Below are positions 26,136 to 34,625 of a stretch of DNA of 64,000 nucleotides, piece by piece. The DNA comes from Cellvibrio japonicus Ueda107 (lineage in GTDB: Bacteria; Pseudomonadota; Gammaproteobacteria; Pseudomonadales; Cellvibrionaceae). The position numbers and the translations under genes were made by a program. The stretch lies in NCBI RefSeq assembly GCF_000019225.1, contig NC_010995.1, positions 1,496,501-1,560,500 on the forward strand, in the 5' to 3' direction. The notes beneath the pieces were generated by a model that had not been told where the DNA came from, searched no databases, and saw only the letters and a list, made by a program, of their open reading frames with translations. The stretch's first letter is position 1. The number at the start of each line of letters is the position of its first letter.

Positions 26136-27488
26136 TTAAACCTGGCGGGGAATAAGCATAGTCGCCAAACCTGTCAAACCGCAGTAAAGGATGACTTCAA
26201 TGACTCCGCGCCTGAAGTAAAAAAGCAGCAGGGCCGCAAACAGGGTAATCAGGCCGGATACCCGATCGATATTGCCTTCAAACCCTTGCGGCCAGAGCAG
26301 GTGGTAACCAAAAAATAACGCCAGGTTGAGGATAACCCCGACCACCGCCGCGGTAATGGCTGTGAGTGGTGCAACCAGATTCAGTTGGCCATGGGTGGAT
26401 TCCACCAGGGGGCCACCCGCGAGGATAAATAAAAACGAGGGTAAAAACGTAAACCAGGTGACCAGGCAAGCGGCGATTGCACCGGCGATAAACAGCTGGT
26501 CGGGTCCAAAAATCGCCTGGGTATAGGCACCGATAAAGCCTACAAACGCCACTACCATAATCAACGGGCCGGGTGTGGTTTCTCCCAGTGCCAGGCCATC
26601 CATCATTTGGGTTGGCGTCACCCAGTGGTAGTGGCCTATAGCGCCCTGGTACACATAGGGCAGGACGGCGTAAGCCCCGCCAAAGGTGAATAAGGCCGCC
26701 TTGGTAAAAAACCAGCCCATCTGGGTCAGGGTATGGCCCCAGCCTAGCAGTGCGCTTAGTAACCCCATGGGAATAAGCCATAGCAATACCCCAACCAGCA
26801 GGATGACTCCCAGGTTTTGCCAGCGGAATCGGGCATGGAGGGGCGTGGGGGTATGGTCATCAATAAAAGCCGCTGTAGCGGCTGTGCTGTGGCGGGTTCT
26901 ATGGGGAGAGCCGGGATAAAAGCTGGCCGGTGAAAGCCGCCCCCCAATATAGCCCGCCAGTGCTGCACCCAACACAATTGCCGGAAATGGAACCTGTATG
27001 GCAAAGATCGCGATAAATGCCCCGGCAGCGATGGACCAGAGCCAGGCATTGTTCAGGGTGCGGGAGCCTATGCGATAAGCGGCATGAACCACTATGGCAG
27101 TGACAGCGGGTTTGATGCCATAGAAAACCCCGGCAACGATGGGCAAATCGCCGTAAGCCATATAAACCCAGGACAGCACAATCAGGATAAGCAGTGACGG
27201 TAATACAAAGAGTGCACCCGCAACAATGCCGCCCCAGGTGCGGTGCATCAGCCAGCCAATATAGGTTGCCAATTGCTGGGCTTCAGGACCGGGTAACAGC
27301 ATGCAGTAATTGAGGGCATGTAAAAAACGTCGCTCTGAAATCCAGCGCCTTTTATCAACCAACTCCTGGTGCAGGATTGCAATCTGCCCGGCTGGGCCAC
27401 CGAAACTGATAAAACCGAGTTTTAACCAAAAGCCCAGGGCATCGCGCAGTGTGGGAGCAGTAGGGAGAGGCTTTTCATCATGGGACAT
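26136..27488 (-). CDS. chrA: Chromate transporter, ChrA (CHR) family
   Basis: 450-residue two-domain CHR protein with about ten hydrophobic segments. The N-terminal half has the signature FWLKLGFISFGGPAGQIAIL and LLPGPEAQQLATYIGW; the second half repeats it in ALFTFGGAYAVLPYV and GLALGETTPGPLIMVVAFVG. Known members export chromate. The Zur promoter of the zinc receptor lies after this gene, so the two are separate units. Substrate in this organism not proven. Confidence 0.88.
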   Translation of the reverse strand: MSHDEKPLPTAPTLRDALGFWLKLGFISFGGPAGQIAILHQELVDKRRWISERRFLHALNYCMLLPGPEAQQLATYIGWLMHRTWGGIVAGALFVLPSLLILIVLSWVYMAYGDLPIVAGVFYGIKPAVTAIVVHAAYRIGSRTLNNAWLWSIAAGAFIAIFAIQVPFPAIVLGAALAGYIGGRLSPASFYPGSPHRTRHSTAATAAFIDDHTPTPLHARFRWQNLGVILLVGVLLWLIPMGLLSALLGWGHTLTQMGWFFTKAALFTFGGAYAVLPYVYQGAIGHYHWVTPTQMMDGLALGETTPGPLIMVVAFVGFIGAYTQAIFGPDQLFIAGAIAACLVTWFTFLPSFLFILAGGPLVESTHGQLNLVAPLTAITAAVVGVILNLALFFGYHLLWPQGFEGNIDRVSGLITLFAALLLFYFRRGVIEVILYCGLTGLATMLIPRQV

Positions 27489-27564
27489 GGTTGTTATCCG
27501 GCAGCGTAATGCAGTGTTGCAGGCTAGCAGAATTTGCCGCGAGATTTAATGACCGGGCTGGGAT

Positions 27565-27596
27565 AAAAAAAGCCCGCACGATAGTATCGGGCGGGC
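27565..27596 (-). terminator. Terminator of the second siderophore receptor
   Basis: On the minus strand GCCCGC-loop-GCGGGC followed by T7, 31 bp after the receptor stop. Confidence 0.85.
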
Positions 27597-27626
27597 AAGG
27601 GGTTTGACTTGCGAGAAACAGGTGGA

Positions 27627-29762
27627 TCAATAACGCCAGCGCAGTGTCGCACTGATATTCCGTGGCTCAGCGTAGTAGGCTTGGCCGTATTCAAAGCTGG
27701 TCAGGTAGGTTTCGTCGGTGATATTGCCAAGATTCAAGGCTACGGACAGGTTCTTGTTAATGTCATAACTGGCAAACGCATCCAGCAGCGTCAATGCATC
27801 CTGTTTGACAGCGGAGTTGTTGCGCAGGTAAGTATCCGAGCGATACTCCACGAAACTGCCGAGTGTTAAACCAGGTAACCACAGGGGGTTGTAATTGACT
27901 GTCAGCTTGACCGATTGTTTGGGTGTGAAAGTACGTGCAACTTCTCCGTCATTATCATCAATGGTGAGATTGGTATAACCCAGCACCACATTCAGTTGTT
28001 CATTGACTTGGCCAGCAATTTCAAATTCAAATCCGCGTGACACATAATCATCACCGATGTAGTAGTCACCTATTGGGCCGAGGCTGGCGTTATTATTAAA
28101 GCCGGCATGGGTAGCGAGATTTTCCTGTGCTGTTTCAAATACTGCAAAAGTAGTATTGAGCTTGCCTTCAAGAAATTCGCCTTTAATTCCCAACTCCTTA
28201 TTAACACCTGTTGCCGGGTCGAGGCGTTCGCCGGAGAGTTTGGCCTCGCTTTGCGGGGTAAAGGTTTCGGTGTAGCTGGTGTAGAGCGTCAGCTGTTGAC
28301 TCAAGTCGTAGGTGAGTCCGGCATAGGGCACGACCACATCATCGTCTTTGCTCAGGTTGGTACCATAGCTTGTGCTGTTACTTTCGTAGCTGGCGGCACG
28401 GGCACCAGTTAGCAACTTGAGCCTGGAGGTGAGACTAAATTGTCCTGCCAGGTAGATACCGGTTTGTGTATCGTTGGTAATTTCACCTGGATCTTCATTG
28501 GTAAAGCTGGGGTGGGGAGTATCTCCTGTCCACTCGGCCATATTGTTAATAACCGGGAAGCCATTACCCGTTGTGTAGTCATAGAAGGCTCGCTCGTGTA
28601 AATCACTATCAGCCCGATTAAAGCCCGCGACGAATTTATGCGTTAAATCGCCCGTGCTGAATTCACCACTTGTCGTTATATCGAAGAGCTTGAGGTCAGT
28701 TTCGCGATTAAATTTGCCGGCCCAGCCTCCCAGCCCTGACATATCTTCCAGCAGTGTGCCATAGACATACAGCAGCTCCTGGGCGCCGCGGGTTTTAGTG
28801 CGGTTGTAGGTCGCTTTGGTTTCCCAGCTGTTGCTCCAGGTGTGGTTCAGCTCGACAAAGCTGCGGGTATCTTTAACATCCCAATACGCCCAATCGGCCG
28901 AAGAACTCATGGAGCGTCGGAAATGGGTGGGACGGGTCTCGCCATTATTGGCTTCATAACTGAGTGTCAAACCACCCCACATAGGACTATCGGCTTCACT
29001 TTTCTGGCGGCTAATACCGGCCGTCAGCAGCGTGTCGGTGCCCAGGTCTGCCTCGATAACACCGTAGGTACTGGATAAGTCCTTGTGGTAATCCTGCAGG
29101 TAAGAATCCCGGCTTTGCTCGCTGGCGACAACCCGGGCGCGCACGGCGGAACCCAGGGCACCGGACACATCCGCAACCCCACGGGTATCATCCCAGCGGG
29201 CGTGGGTGATACTGGCGCTGGCCTGGGTATCAGCAGTGGGGCGCTTGCGCACCAGGTTGACGGTTGCGGCCGGACTACCCAGGCCACTCATCAGGCCGCT
29301 GGCGCCGCGCACAATTTCCACGCGGTCATACACGGCCATATCAATGTCTCCCTCCAGCAGATCCCAATGTAATGGAATACCCACACCATCGACCTGGAAG
29401 TTGTTGATATCAAAACCACGAGCTTCGAAGTAGGTACGATCGGTTTCCGAGCGCTTCACATTGACGCCCGTGGCCGTATCCAGTGCGTCGTTAATAGTGA
29501 ACAGGTTGAGGTCTTCCATTTGGGCACTGGTAATCACCGATACAGATTGTGGTGTTTCGCGGATGCTTAAATCCATTTTGGTGGCAGTACTCATATTGCC
29601 AGTAGTATAGGCACCGGTTTGTTCAGTGGTACTGCCCAGGGCAGAGGCTTCTACCTTAACAGCCTTGAGCTTGCCCGATTCTGTTTCGGTGGTTTGGGCG
29701 CAGCTGATACCGGCGGTAAGGCTGGCGATCAGGCCAGCGAGGAGATGGGATTGAAAACGCAT
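27627..29762 (-). CDS. TonB-dependent siderophore receptor
   Basis: 711-residue outer membrane receptor. Signal peptide about 1-22 (ending GISCAQ), plug about 50-180 with RETPQSVSVITSAQMEDL (siderophore subfamily) and RPTADTQ, barrel ending ATLRWRY. It is a paralogue of the receptor at 15095-17344, with the same motifs but clearly divergent. A strong Fur box lies 32 bp upstream and a terminator follows, so it is monocistronic and iron-repressed. Ligand not determinable. Confidence 0.88.
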   Translation of the reverse strand: MRFQSHLLAGLIASLTAGISCAQTTETESGKLKAVKVEASALGSTTEQTGAYTTGNMSTATKMDLSIRETPQSVSVITSAQMEDLNLFTINDALDTATGVNVKRSETDRTYFEARGFDINNFQVDGVGIPLHWDLLEGDIDMAVYDRVEIVRGASGLMSGLGSPAATVNLVRKRPTADTQASASITHARWDDTRGVADVSGALGSAVRARVVASEQSRDSYLQDYHKDLSSTYGVIEADLGTDTLLTAGISRQKSEADSPMWGGLTLSYEANNGETRPTHFRRSMSSSADWAYWDVKDTRSFVELNHTWSNSWETKATYNRTKTRGAQELLYVYGTLLEDMSGLGGWAGKFNRETDLKLFDITTSGEFSTGDLTHKFVAGFNRADSDLHERAFYDYTTGNGFPVINNMAEWTGDTPHPSFTNEDPGEITNDTQTGIYLAGQFSLTSRLKLLTGARAASYESNSTSYGTNLSKDDDVVVPYAGLTYDLSQQLTLYTSYTETFTPQSEAKLSGERLDPATGVNKELGIKGEFLEGKLNTTFAVFETAQENLATHAGFNNNASLGPIGDYYIGDDYVSRGFEFEIAGQVNEQLNVVLGYTNLTIDDNDGEVARTFTPKQSVKLTVNYNPLWLPGLTLGSFVEYRSDTYLRNNSAVKQDALTLLDAFASYDINKNLSVALNLGNITDETYLTSFEYGQAYYAEPRNISATLRWRY

Positions 29763-29793
29763 GGGGAAGGCACCTGTGGCTCATAAAGTCACA

Positions 29794-29812
29794 AATGTTA
29801 ATTATTATCATT
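29794..29812 (-). promoter_or_regulatory. Fur box upstream of siderophore receptor
   Basis: AATGTTAATTATTATCATT on the plus strand is near the Fur consensus AATGATAATnATTATCATT, 32 bp before the receptor ATG. Confidence 0.78.
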
Positions 29813-29954
29813 TTTGTATGCAATCTTAATTCATATGATTTTATGTGATATTTGCGTTTATATTTCATCCATAATAATGCTATGGGCCACCTGCCAAATC
29901 ACCGGAGGCGTTGTGGGTTTTGCCCGGGATGGATTGGATCTGTTGATTGGCAAT

Positions 29955-30881
29955 TTACCGAACGGGTACTTTGCTATTTGCCAGTATCCACTTAATCAAT
30001 TGTTGATAATTGCCATTAAAGTGATGATCCCCTGACAGGTAAAACAGTTGTTGGTTGTCGGGTTTCTGCGGCAGGTTTGCCTTGATGGTTTCGCACAGGC
30101 TGTCCTGGGTTTCGCTGTAGAAACAGTTAACGGGCCATTGTGTCCAGTCTTTCATTTCCGGGTAGAGCTTATAGGGCAGTTCCCCCGCCGTACTGAACCA
30201 GCCACTGACGTGAAAGACAAAATCCACCGTGTTCGCCGGATTTAACAGGTTAACACTGCGGATCTTATGTTTTGTGTTGGCATCCAGTCGATTGACCATA
30301 AAGGGCATCACATCGGCACCCATGGAAAAACCAATCAGCAACAATTCGCTTTTGGCCCAGGCTTGGGTGTAATAATCAATCGCTGCCTGCAAATCCTTCA
30401 GGGGATGGGTGTTGAACAACCGCCAGGGGGTAGATGGCAATGGGTAGGTGTGGAGGATAAGTTCACTGCATCGCTCTTTCCATTCAAGGGCGCTATTGTT
30501 GTGGCAGGGCGGTATCGGTAAGGTGATGTCATCCTGCCATCCCAGGCTATAGGCGCCGCGAAAAATACCCTTGGGAATTTGGGTTAGCATGGCGAATAAA
30601 TAACTTCCGGCAGTACCAAAGCCGGTAATAAATGCCTGGGTGAAATGGGTAAACTGGTGATGCTGTTGAATATCCTGGGCATATACTGACAGCGGTGTTG
30701 CTGCATCAAAACATGTGGCACCGCGCGCCTTGATGTTAGAGAGATAATTGTCGATATTTAAAACAGCACTTAAATTGCCGTGCTGACTCAATTCAGCGGC
30801 TAGGCGTTCGGCCTGGCCATCTGCACATACATTGTCCTCACAGAGTGTAGAGCATGCGTTGCCCTGGAGATGTCGTGTCGG
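29955..30881 (-). pseudogene. Internally deleted AcvB/VirJ-like gene
   Basis: The C-terminal half (about 130 residues from LLLIGFSMGADVMPFMVNRL to SGDHHFNGNYQQLIKWIL) is a VirJ-type serine-hydrolase domain. The N-terminal half (ITGFGTAGSYLFAMLTQIP, GIFRGAYSLGWQDDI) looks like the first domain of AcvB. Full AcvB has both domains separated by a linker and the start of the second domain; here they are joined directly after STPWRLFN, so about 150 residues seem missing. The longest ORF starts only with TTG at 30791, lacks a signal peptide, and coding-like sequence continues upstream to an in-frame stop at 30882-30884. AcvB/VirJ proteins hydrolyse lysyl-phosphatidylglycerol; this copy is probably non-functional, but a shortened working protein is possible. 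Confidence 0.55.
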
Positions 30882-32005
30882 CTATGCCTGGCATTTGGGG
30901 TTATACTTTTTCGTGACTATGGTGCAGGCCTGTTTGTGGCCGTAAATCAAGGAGTGTTGTTATGCGTTTGATTTTAATAATAATTTTATTATTGGTGAGC
31001 GGTGCAGTATGGAGCAGTGCGGGCAAGAATGCCGACCTGGATAAACCGGCTCCGACGGCGGTTAACCTGGCTACCAATATTTCATCGGCATTTAGTTCCG
31101 ACCAGCCTACGGGAGATACCCAGCAGCTGCTTCCCCACCTCCGCTGTATTTTTCACAAGATAAACCGCGATTTTACCGTGCAGGTCATGCCCTGGCGCCG
31201 TGCCTACCAGGATGTAAAAAGCAATCGTATCGATGGTTTCTTTACCGCTATCCCTATGCGCCAGATCGACCCTTATGCAGTGCTGTCAGCTCCTTTGGTT
31301 TTGGAAAACTGGTATTGGTTTTGGCGCAGCGACATGATTGCCCCTGAATCCTGGCGCGAGGGCTATAGGTTAGGCTCCATCCTGGGGAGCCAGCAGGAAA
31401 CCTGGCTGGAGGAATCGGGCTACACCGTGGATAGCACAGCCAATAATCTGCCGCAGCTGGTCAAGCAACTGCGCAGCAAGCGCATTGATGTGTTGCTGGC
31501 GGATCGCGATCACTTCTATCAGGCGATAAAAGAATTAAATGCTGATGCGGGGCAGTTCTCCTCACGCTTTTTTCGCTACGTGCCCTTGGGCGTTTATTTC
31601 AATGAGCAATTCCTCAACAGTAATCCCCAATTCCTGGTAGCGTTTAACCGTACCATTAATGATTGTGCCAGCCAGGGGTTCTCGGTATCCGATTATGAAA
31701 AACAGCAAATCCGCGAACTCTTGCAACGCAAGATCGAGCGCTGGAAACGCTTGCCTGCATTGGAGGCACTGCTCATAGCGCGCAATTCACTGTCGCGTCG
31801 TTTAAGCAGGGAAGAGATTGAAGCGCTCGATAAACACTGGATCACCGCATTCAAGAACAGTGATTTTTCCTATGCCATACGCATGACTGACCAGGAGCTG
31901 TCTGCGCAGTTGCGTGAAATCAAAAAGCAATCCATGGATGTGATTACTGAAATCATTGTGACGGATGCACGCGGCTTAAATGTGGCGATCAGTGATATGA
32001 CATCG

Positions 32006-32013
32006 GATTATTG
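32006..32013 (+). repeat. Target site duplication, left copy
   Basis: GATTATTG directly before the left end of the IS66 element; identical to 34386-34393. Confidence 0.92.
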
Positions 32014-32093
32014 GTAAGCGCCTAACTAACCCCATCTATCGAGTTAATTGTTTTTTTACTAAGGTACTTTTCCTAAATTCACCAGGAGGCCTT

Positions 32094-32408
32094 ATGAAAA
32101 AACGTAACGAAGAACAATGGCGAGCACTGTTTGCGCAGCACGACGCCAGCGGTGTATCAGCAGCCGTTTTTTGTAAGCAGAACGAGCTGTGCCCCAAATA
32201 CTTCAGCTTGCGCCGCAAACAATTGGCAAAGATGGCCAGTAAAGAGGAAGCCGGTTTTGTTCGTGTAAAAGTAAAGCCCAAAATACCGCACGAAGCTTCT
32301 GGTGTGAAGGCTGCATCACTGACCATTCGCCATCATGTAGGCCAGCTTGAATTTGGCACACTACCGCCACCTCAGTGGCTGGCCCAATTGCTCAGGGCGT
32401 TGGCATGA
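32094..32408 (+). CDS. tnpA: IS66 accessory protein TnpA
   Basis: 104-residue protein of the IS66 TnpA type, with an N-terminal helix-turn-helix-like segment (QWRALFAQHDASGVSAAVFC, K-Y-F-S-L-R-R-K). Its stop overlaps the tnpB start (ATGA at 32405-32408). AGGAGG precedes the ATG. Needed with TnpB for IS66 transposition; mechanism not well known. Confidence 0.88.
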   Translation: MKKRNEEQWRALFAQHDASGVSAAVFCKQNELCPKYFSLRRKQLAKMASKEEAGFVRVKVKPKIPHEASGVKAASLTIRHHVGQLEFGTLPPPQWLAQLLRALA

Positions 32409-32755
32409 TCCAGTGGGATGATGTGCCGGTATACGTACACCGGCAACCGGTGGATTTTCGCAAATCCATTAATGGGTTGAGTGTCTTGGTGCAGGAGTCC
32501 ATGGCACTGGAGGTATTTTCCCGATCCGTGTTTGTGTTTGGCAATCGCACCCGCAATAAAATAAAAATCCTCTACTGGGATAAAACCGGGTTTTGTCTGT
32601 GGTACAAGCGGCTGGAAAAAGACAAATTCAAATGGCCACGCCGGGGCGATGACGTGTTATCCCTCACCAATGAACAGTTCGATTGGTTATTACGTGGATT
32701 GGATATCGAAAAGCTACAACCGCATACTGAAAAATATTTCTTTTCTGTCAGTTAA
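32405..32755 (+). CDS. tnpB: IS66 accessory protein TnpB (Orf2)
   Basis: 116 residues from the ATG at 32405, which overlaps the tnpA stop. Shows the family hallmark: VDFRKSINGLSVLVQ, FVFGNRTRNKIKILYWDKTG and FCLWYKRLEKDKFKWPR. Known as Orf2/IS66 family; required for transposition. Confidence 0.92.
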   Translation: MIQWDDVPVYVHRQPVDFRKSINGLSVLVQESMALEVFSRSVFVFGNRTRNKIKILYWDKTGFCLWYKRLEKDKFKWPRRGDDVLSLTNEQFDWLLRGLDIEKLQPHTEKYFFSVS

Positions 32756-32793
32756 TGCTATCAACCTGTGCATGGGTTTTATAAAATATACCC

Positions 32794-34377
32794 ATGAAAA
32801 ATATTTCTGACCTTGTGCAAGAAAATATCGAACTGCAAAAAATAGTTGCGAATAAAGACGACATTATTTCATTGCATGAGAGATCCCTTCAAGAAAAAGA
32901 ACAATCCCTTCACGCCAAAGAAAAGCGCATTCGCCTCCTTGAGGAATACATCCTCTCGCTTCAGCAAAAACAATTTGGCAGTTCCAGTGAAAAGCAGGAA
33001 GTGCTTCAAGCGGAGCTGGTCTTTACCGAAGCGGAGGATACCGCGGAAGCCGAAGCCCCTGAACAAGTGGATGCCTTTGCCGATGACACGGTTGTTGTAG
33101 CGGAGCATAAACGCAAGAAGAAACGTGCATCCATTCCCAAAGAGCTACATCGTATCGAGATTACCCACGATCTGCCTGAGGATCAAAAATGCTGTCCGCA
33201 CGATGGATCGTTATTAAAACCCATCGGTTTTGAATCCCACGAACAATTAGACATTATCCCCGCCAGTGTTCGGGTGTTACATCACAAACGATTGAAATAC
33301 GCCTGCCCCTGTTGCGAAAACTATCTTGTGACCGCAAAGAAACCCGCACAACCGATTGAAAAAAGTATCGCCTCACCCGGGCTGTTGGCCCATATTGCCA
33401 CGCAAAAATATGTAGATGCCATGCCGCTGTATCGCCAGACGGACATTTTCAAACGTATTGGTGTGGAGATGGATCGCACTACACTCGCCAACTGGATGAT
33501 CCGTTGTGGAAACCTGGTGCAGCCATTAATTAACTTGCTGCACGAAAGAATGTTGGAACAAACGATTCTTCATGCGGATGAAACGCGTGTGCAGGTGTTG
33601 AATGAAACCGGTCGTGCGGCTGAAACACAGAGTTTTATGTGGGTATTGCGCAGTACGCAACCCACGTGTGCAGCAGTGCTTTATCGCTACGAACCGACAC
33701 GCAGTGGAAAAGTAATCACGGAATTGCTACGTGATTTTAATGGCGCACTCATGACCGATGGCTATGCAGCTTACAACGCACCTTGTGAAAAAAAGGGTAT
33801 TACCCATTTAGCCTGTTGGGCACATGCGCGTCGCAAGTTTATCGAGGCACAAAAAATCCAGGCGAAGGGAAAAACCGGTAAAGCAGATCAAGCGATTGCG
33901 TTTATCCAGCAGCTCTATGGAATAGAAAAGGCGATTAAGGACAAAACGCCGGAAGAAAAATATCAACTGAGACAAACACAATCGCTGCCGGTGTTACAAA
34001 AAATAAAAGTCTGGTTGGATAAAGGCTTGGCACATTCACCGCCACAATCGTTGATTGGAAAGGCATTGCATTATTTGCATGAACAATGGCCGAAGCTGGT
34101 TCGCTATGTGGAATCGGGGGATTATCCGATTGATAACAATGCAGCGGAGAATGCAATCCGCCCGTTTGTGATTGGGCGAAAAAACTGGCTATTCTCCACA
34201 AGTCCCAAAGGGGCCACGGCGAGTGCAAATTTATACAGTGTGATTGAAACCGCCAAGGCCAATGGGCTGGAGCCTTATGGGTATTTAAAAACAATCTTCA
34301 CTGAATTACCCAATGCGACAAGCCTCGAACAGATCGAGGCATTATTACCGTGGAATTACAAGGATGGGGTTAGTTAG
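32794..34377 (+). CDS. tnpC: IS66 family transposase TnpC
   Basis: 527-residue transposase. N-terminal coiled coil/leucine-rich part (about 1-65), Cys-containing zinc-finger region (CCPHDG, YACPCC at about 130-170), then the DDE catalytic core: D in LHADETRVQV, D in LMTDGYAAYN, E in NNAAENAIRPFVIGRKNW. Length is normal and the frame intact, so likely functional. The last codons overlap the right inverted repeat. Confidence 0.93.
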   Translation: MKNISDLVQENIELQKIVANKDDIISLHERSLQEKEQSLHAKEKRIRLLEEYILSLQQKQFGSSSEKQEVLQAELVFTEAEDTAEAEAPEQVDAFADDTVVVAEHKRKKKRASIPKELHRIEITHDLPEDQKCCPHDGSLLKPIGFESHEQLDIIPASVRVLHHKRLKYACPCCENYLVTAKKPAQPIEKSIASPGLLAHIATQKYVDAMPLYRQTDIFKRIGVEMDRTTLANWMIRCGNLVQPLINLLHERMLEQTILHADETRVQVLNETGRAAETQSFMWVLRSTQPTCAAVLYRYEPTRSGKVITELLRDFNGALMTDGYAAYNAPCEKKGITHLACWAHARRKFIEAQKIQAKGKTGKADQAIAFIQQLYGIEKAIKDKTPEEKYQLRQTQSLPVLQKIKVWLDKGLAHSPPQSLIGKALHYLHEQWPKLVRYVESGDYPIDNNAAENAIRPFVIGRKNWLFSTSPKGATASANLYSVIETAKANGLEPYGYLKTIFTELPNATSLEQIEALLPWNYKDGVS

Positions 34378-34385
34378 GCGTTTAC

Positions 34386-34393
34386 GATTATTG
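34386..34393 (+). repeat. Target site duplication, right copy
   Basis: GATTATTG directly after the right IS66 end, where the interrupted gene resumes in frame. Confidence 0.92.
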
Positions 34394-34625
34394 GCAGGGT
34401 GATGAGGAAAAATTTACCGAAGCATTTAACAAGCCTGCGGATACCCTTTATTTTGGCGATATTAATTACGATGAATCTACCAAACGCTTCCAGTTACACC
34501 TGAGTGTGCCATTGTATGCCGAAGCAAAACCGGAGCCATTGGGGGTGATGATTTTTGGTGTCGATGTGGAAAAGGTGCTGTCACAGACGCACTGAATGAT
34601 ACGCCTGTGACAGCCCTGGGGGGTA

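Larger units (their letters stand above)
32014..34385 (+). mobile_element. Complete IS66-family insertion sequence (2372 bp)
   Basis: Bounded by inverted repeats: left GTAAGCGCCTAACTAACCCC and right (complement) GTAAACGCCTAACTAACCCC, 19 of 20 matching. Flanked by 8-bp duplications, the length normal for IS66. Contains intact tnpA, tnpB and tnpC in the standard order, so it may be active. Confidence 0.93.
30962..34595 (+). pseudogene. Periplasmic binding/PDC-sensor protein gene split by IS66
   Basis: Original gene: 30962-32013 joined to 34394-34595, 417 codons. The left part codes a signal peptide (1-20), a family 3-type solute-binding region (about 45-265, with MPWRRAYQDVKSNRIDGFF) and the start of a PDC/Cache-like domain. 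The IS ends the frame at once (GAT TAT TGG TAA), leaving 351 residues. The right part restores the C-terminus (WQGDEEKF...YDESTKRFQLHLSVPL...VMIFGVDVEKVL), a typical PDC-sensor ending. Frame is perfect after removal of the IS and one target copy, so the event is recent. The left product may still bind ligand. Confidence 0.85.
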
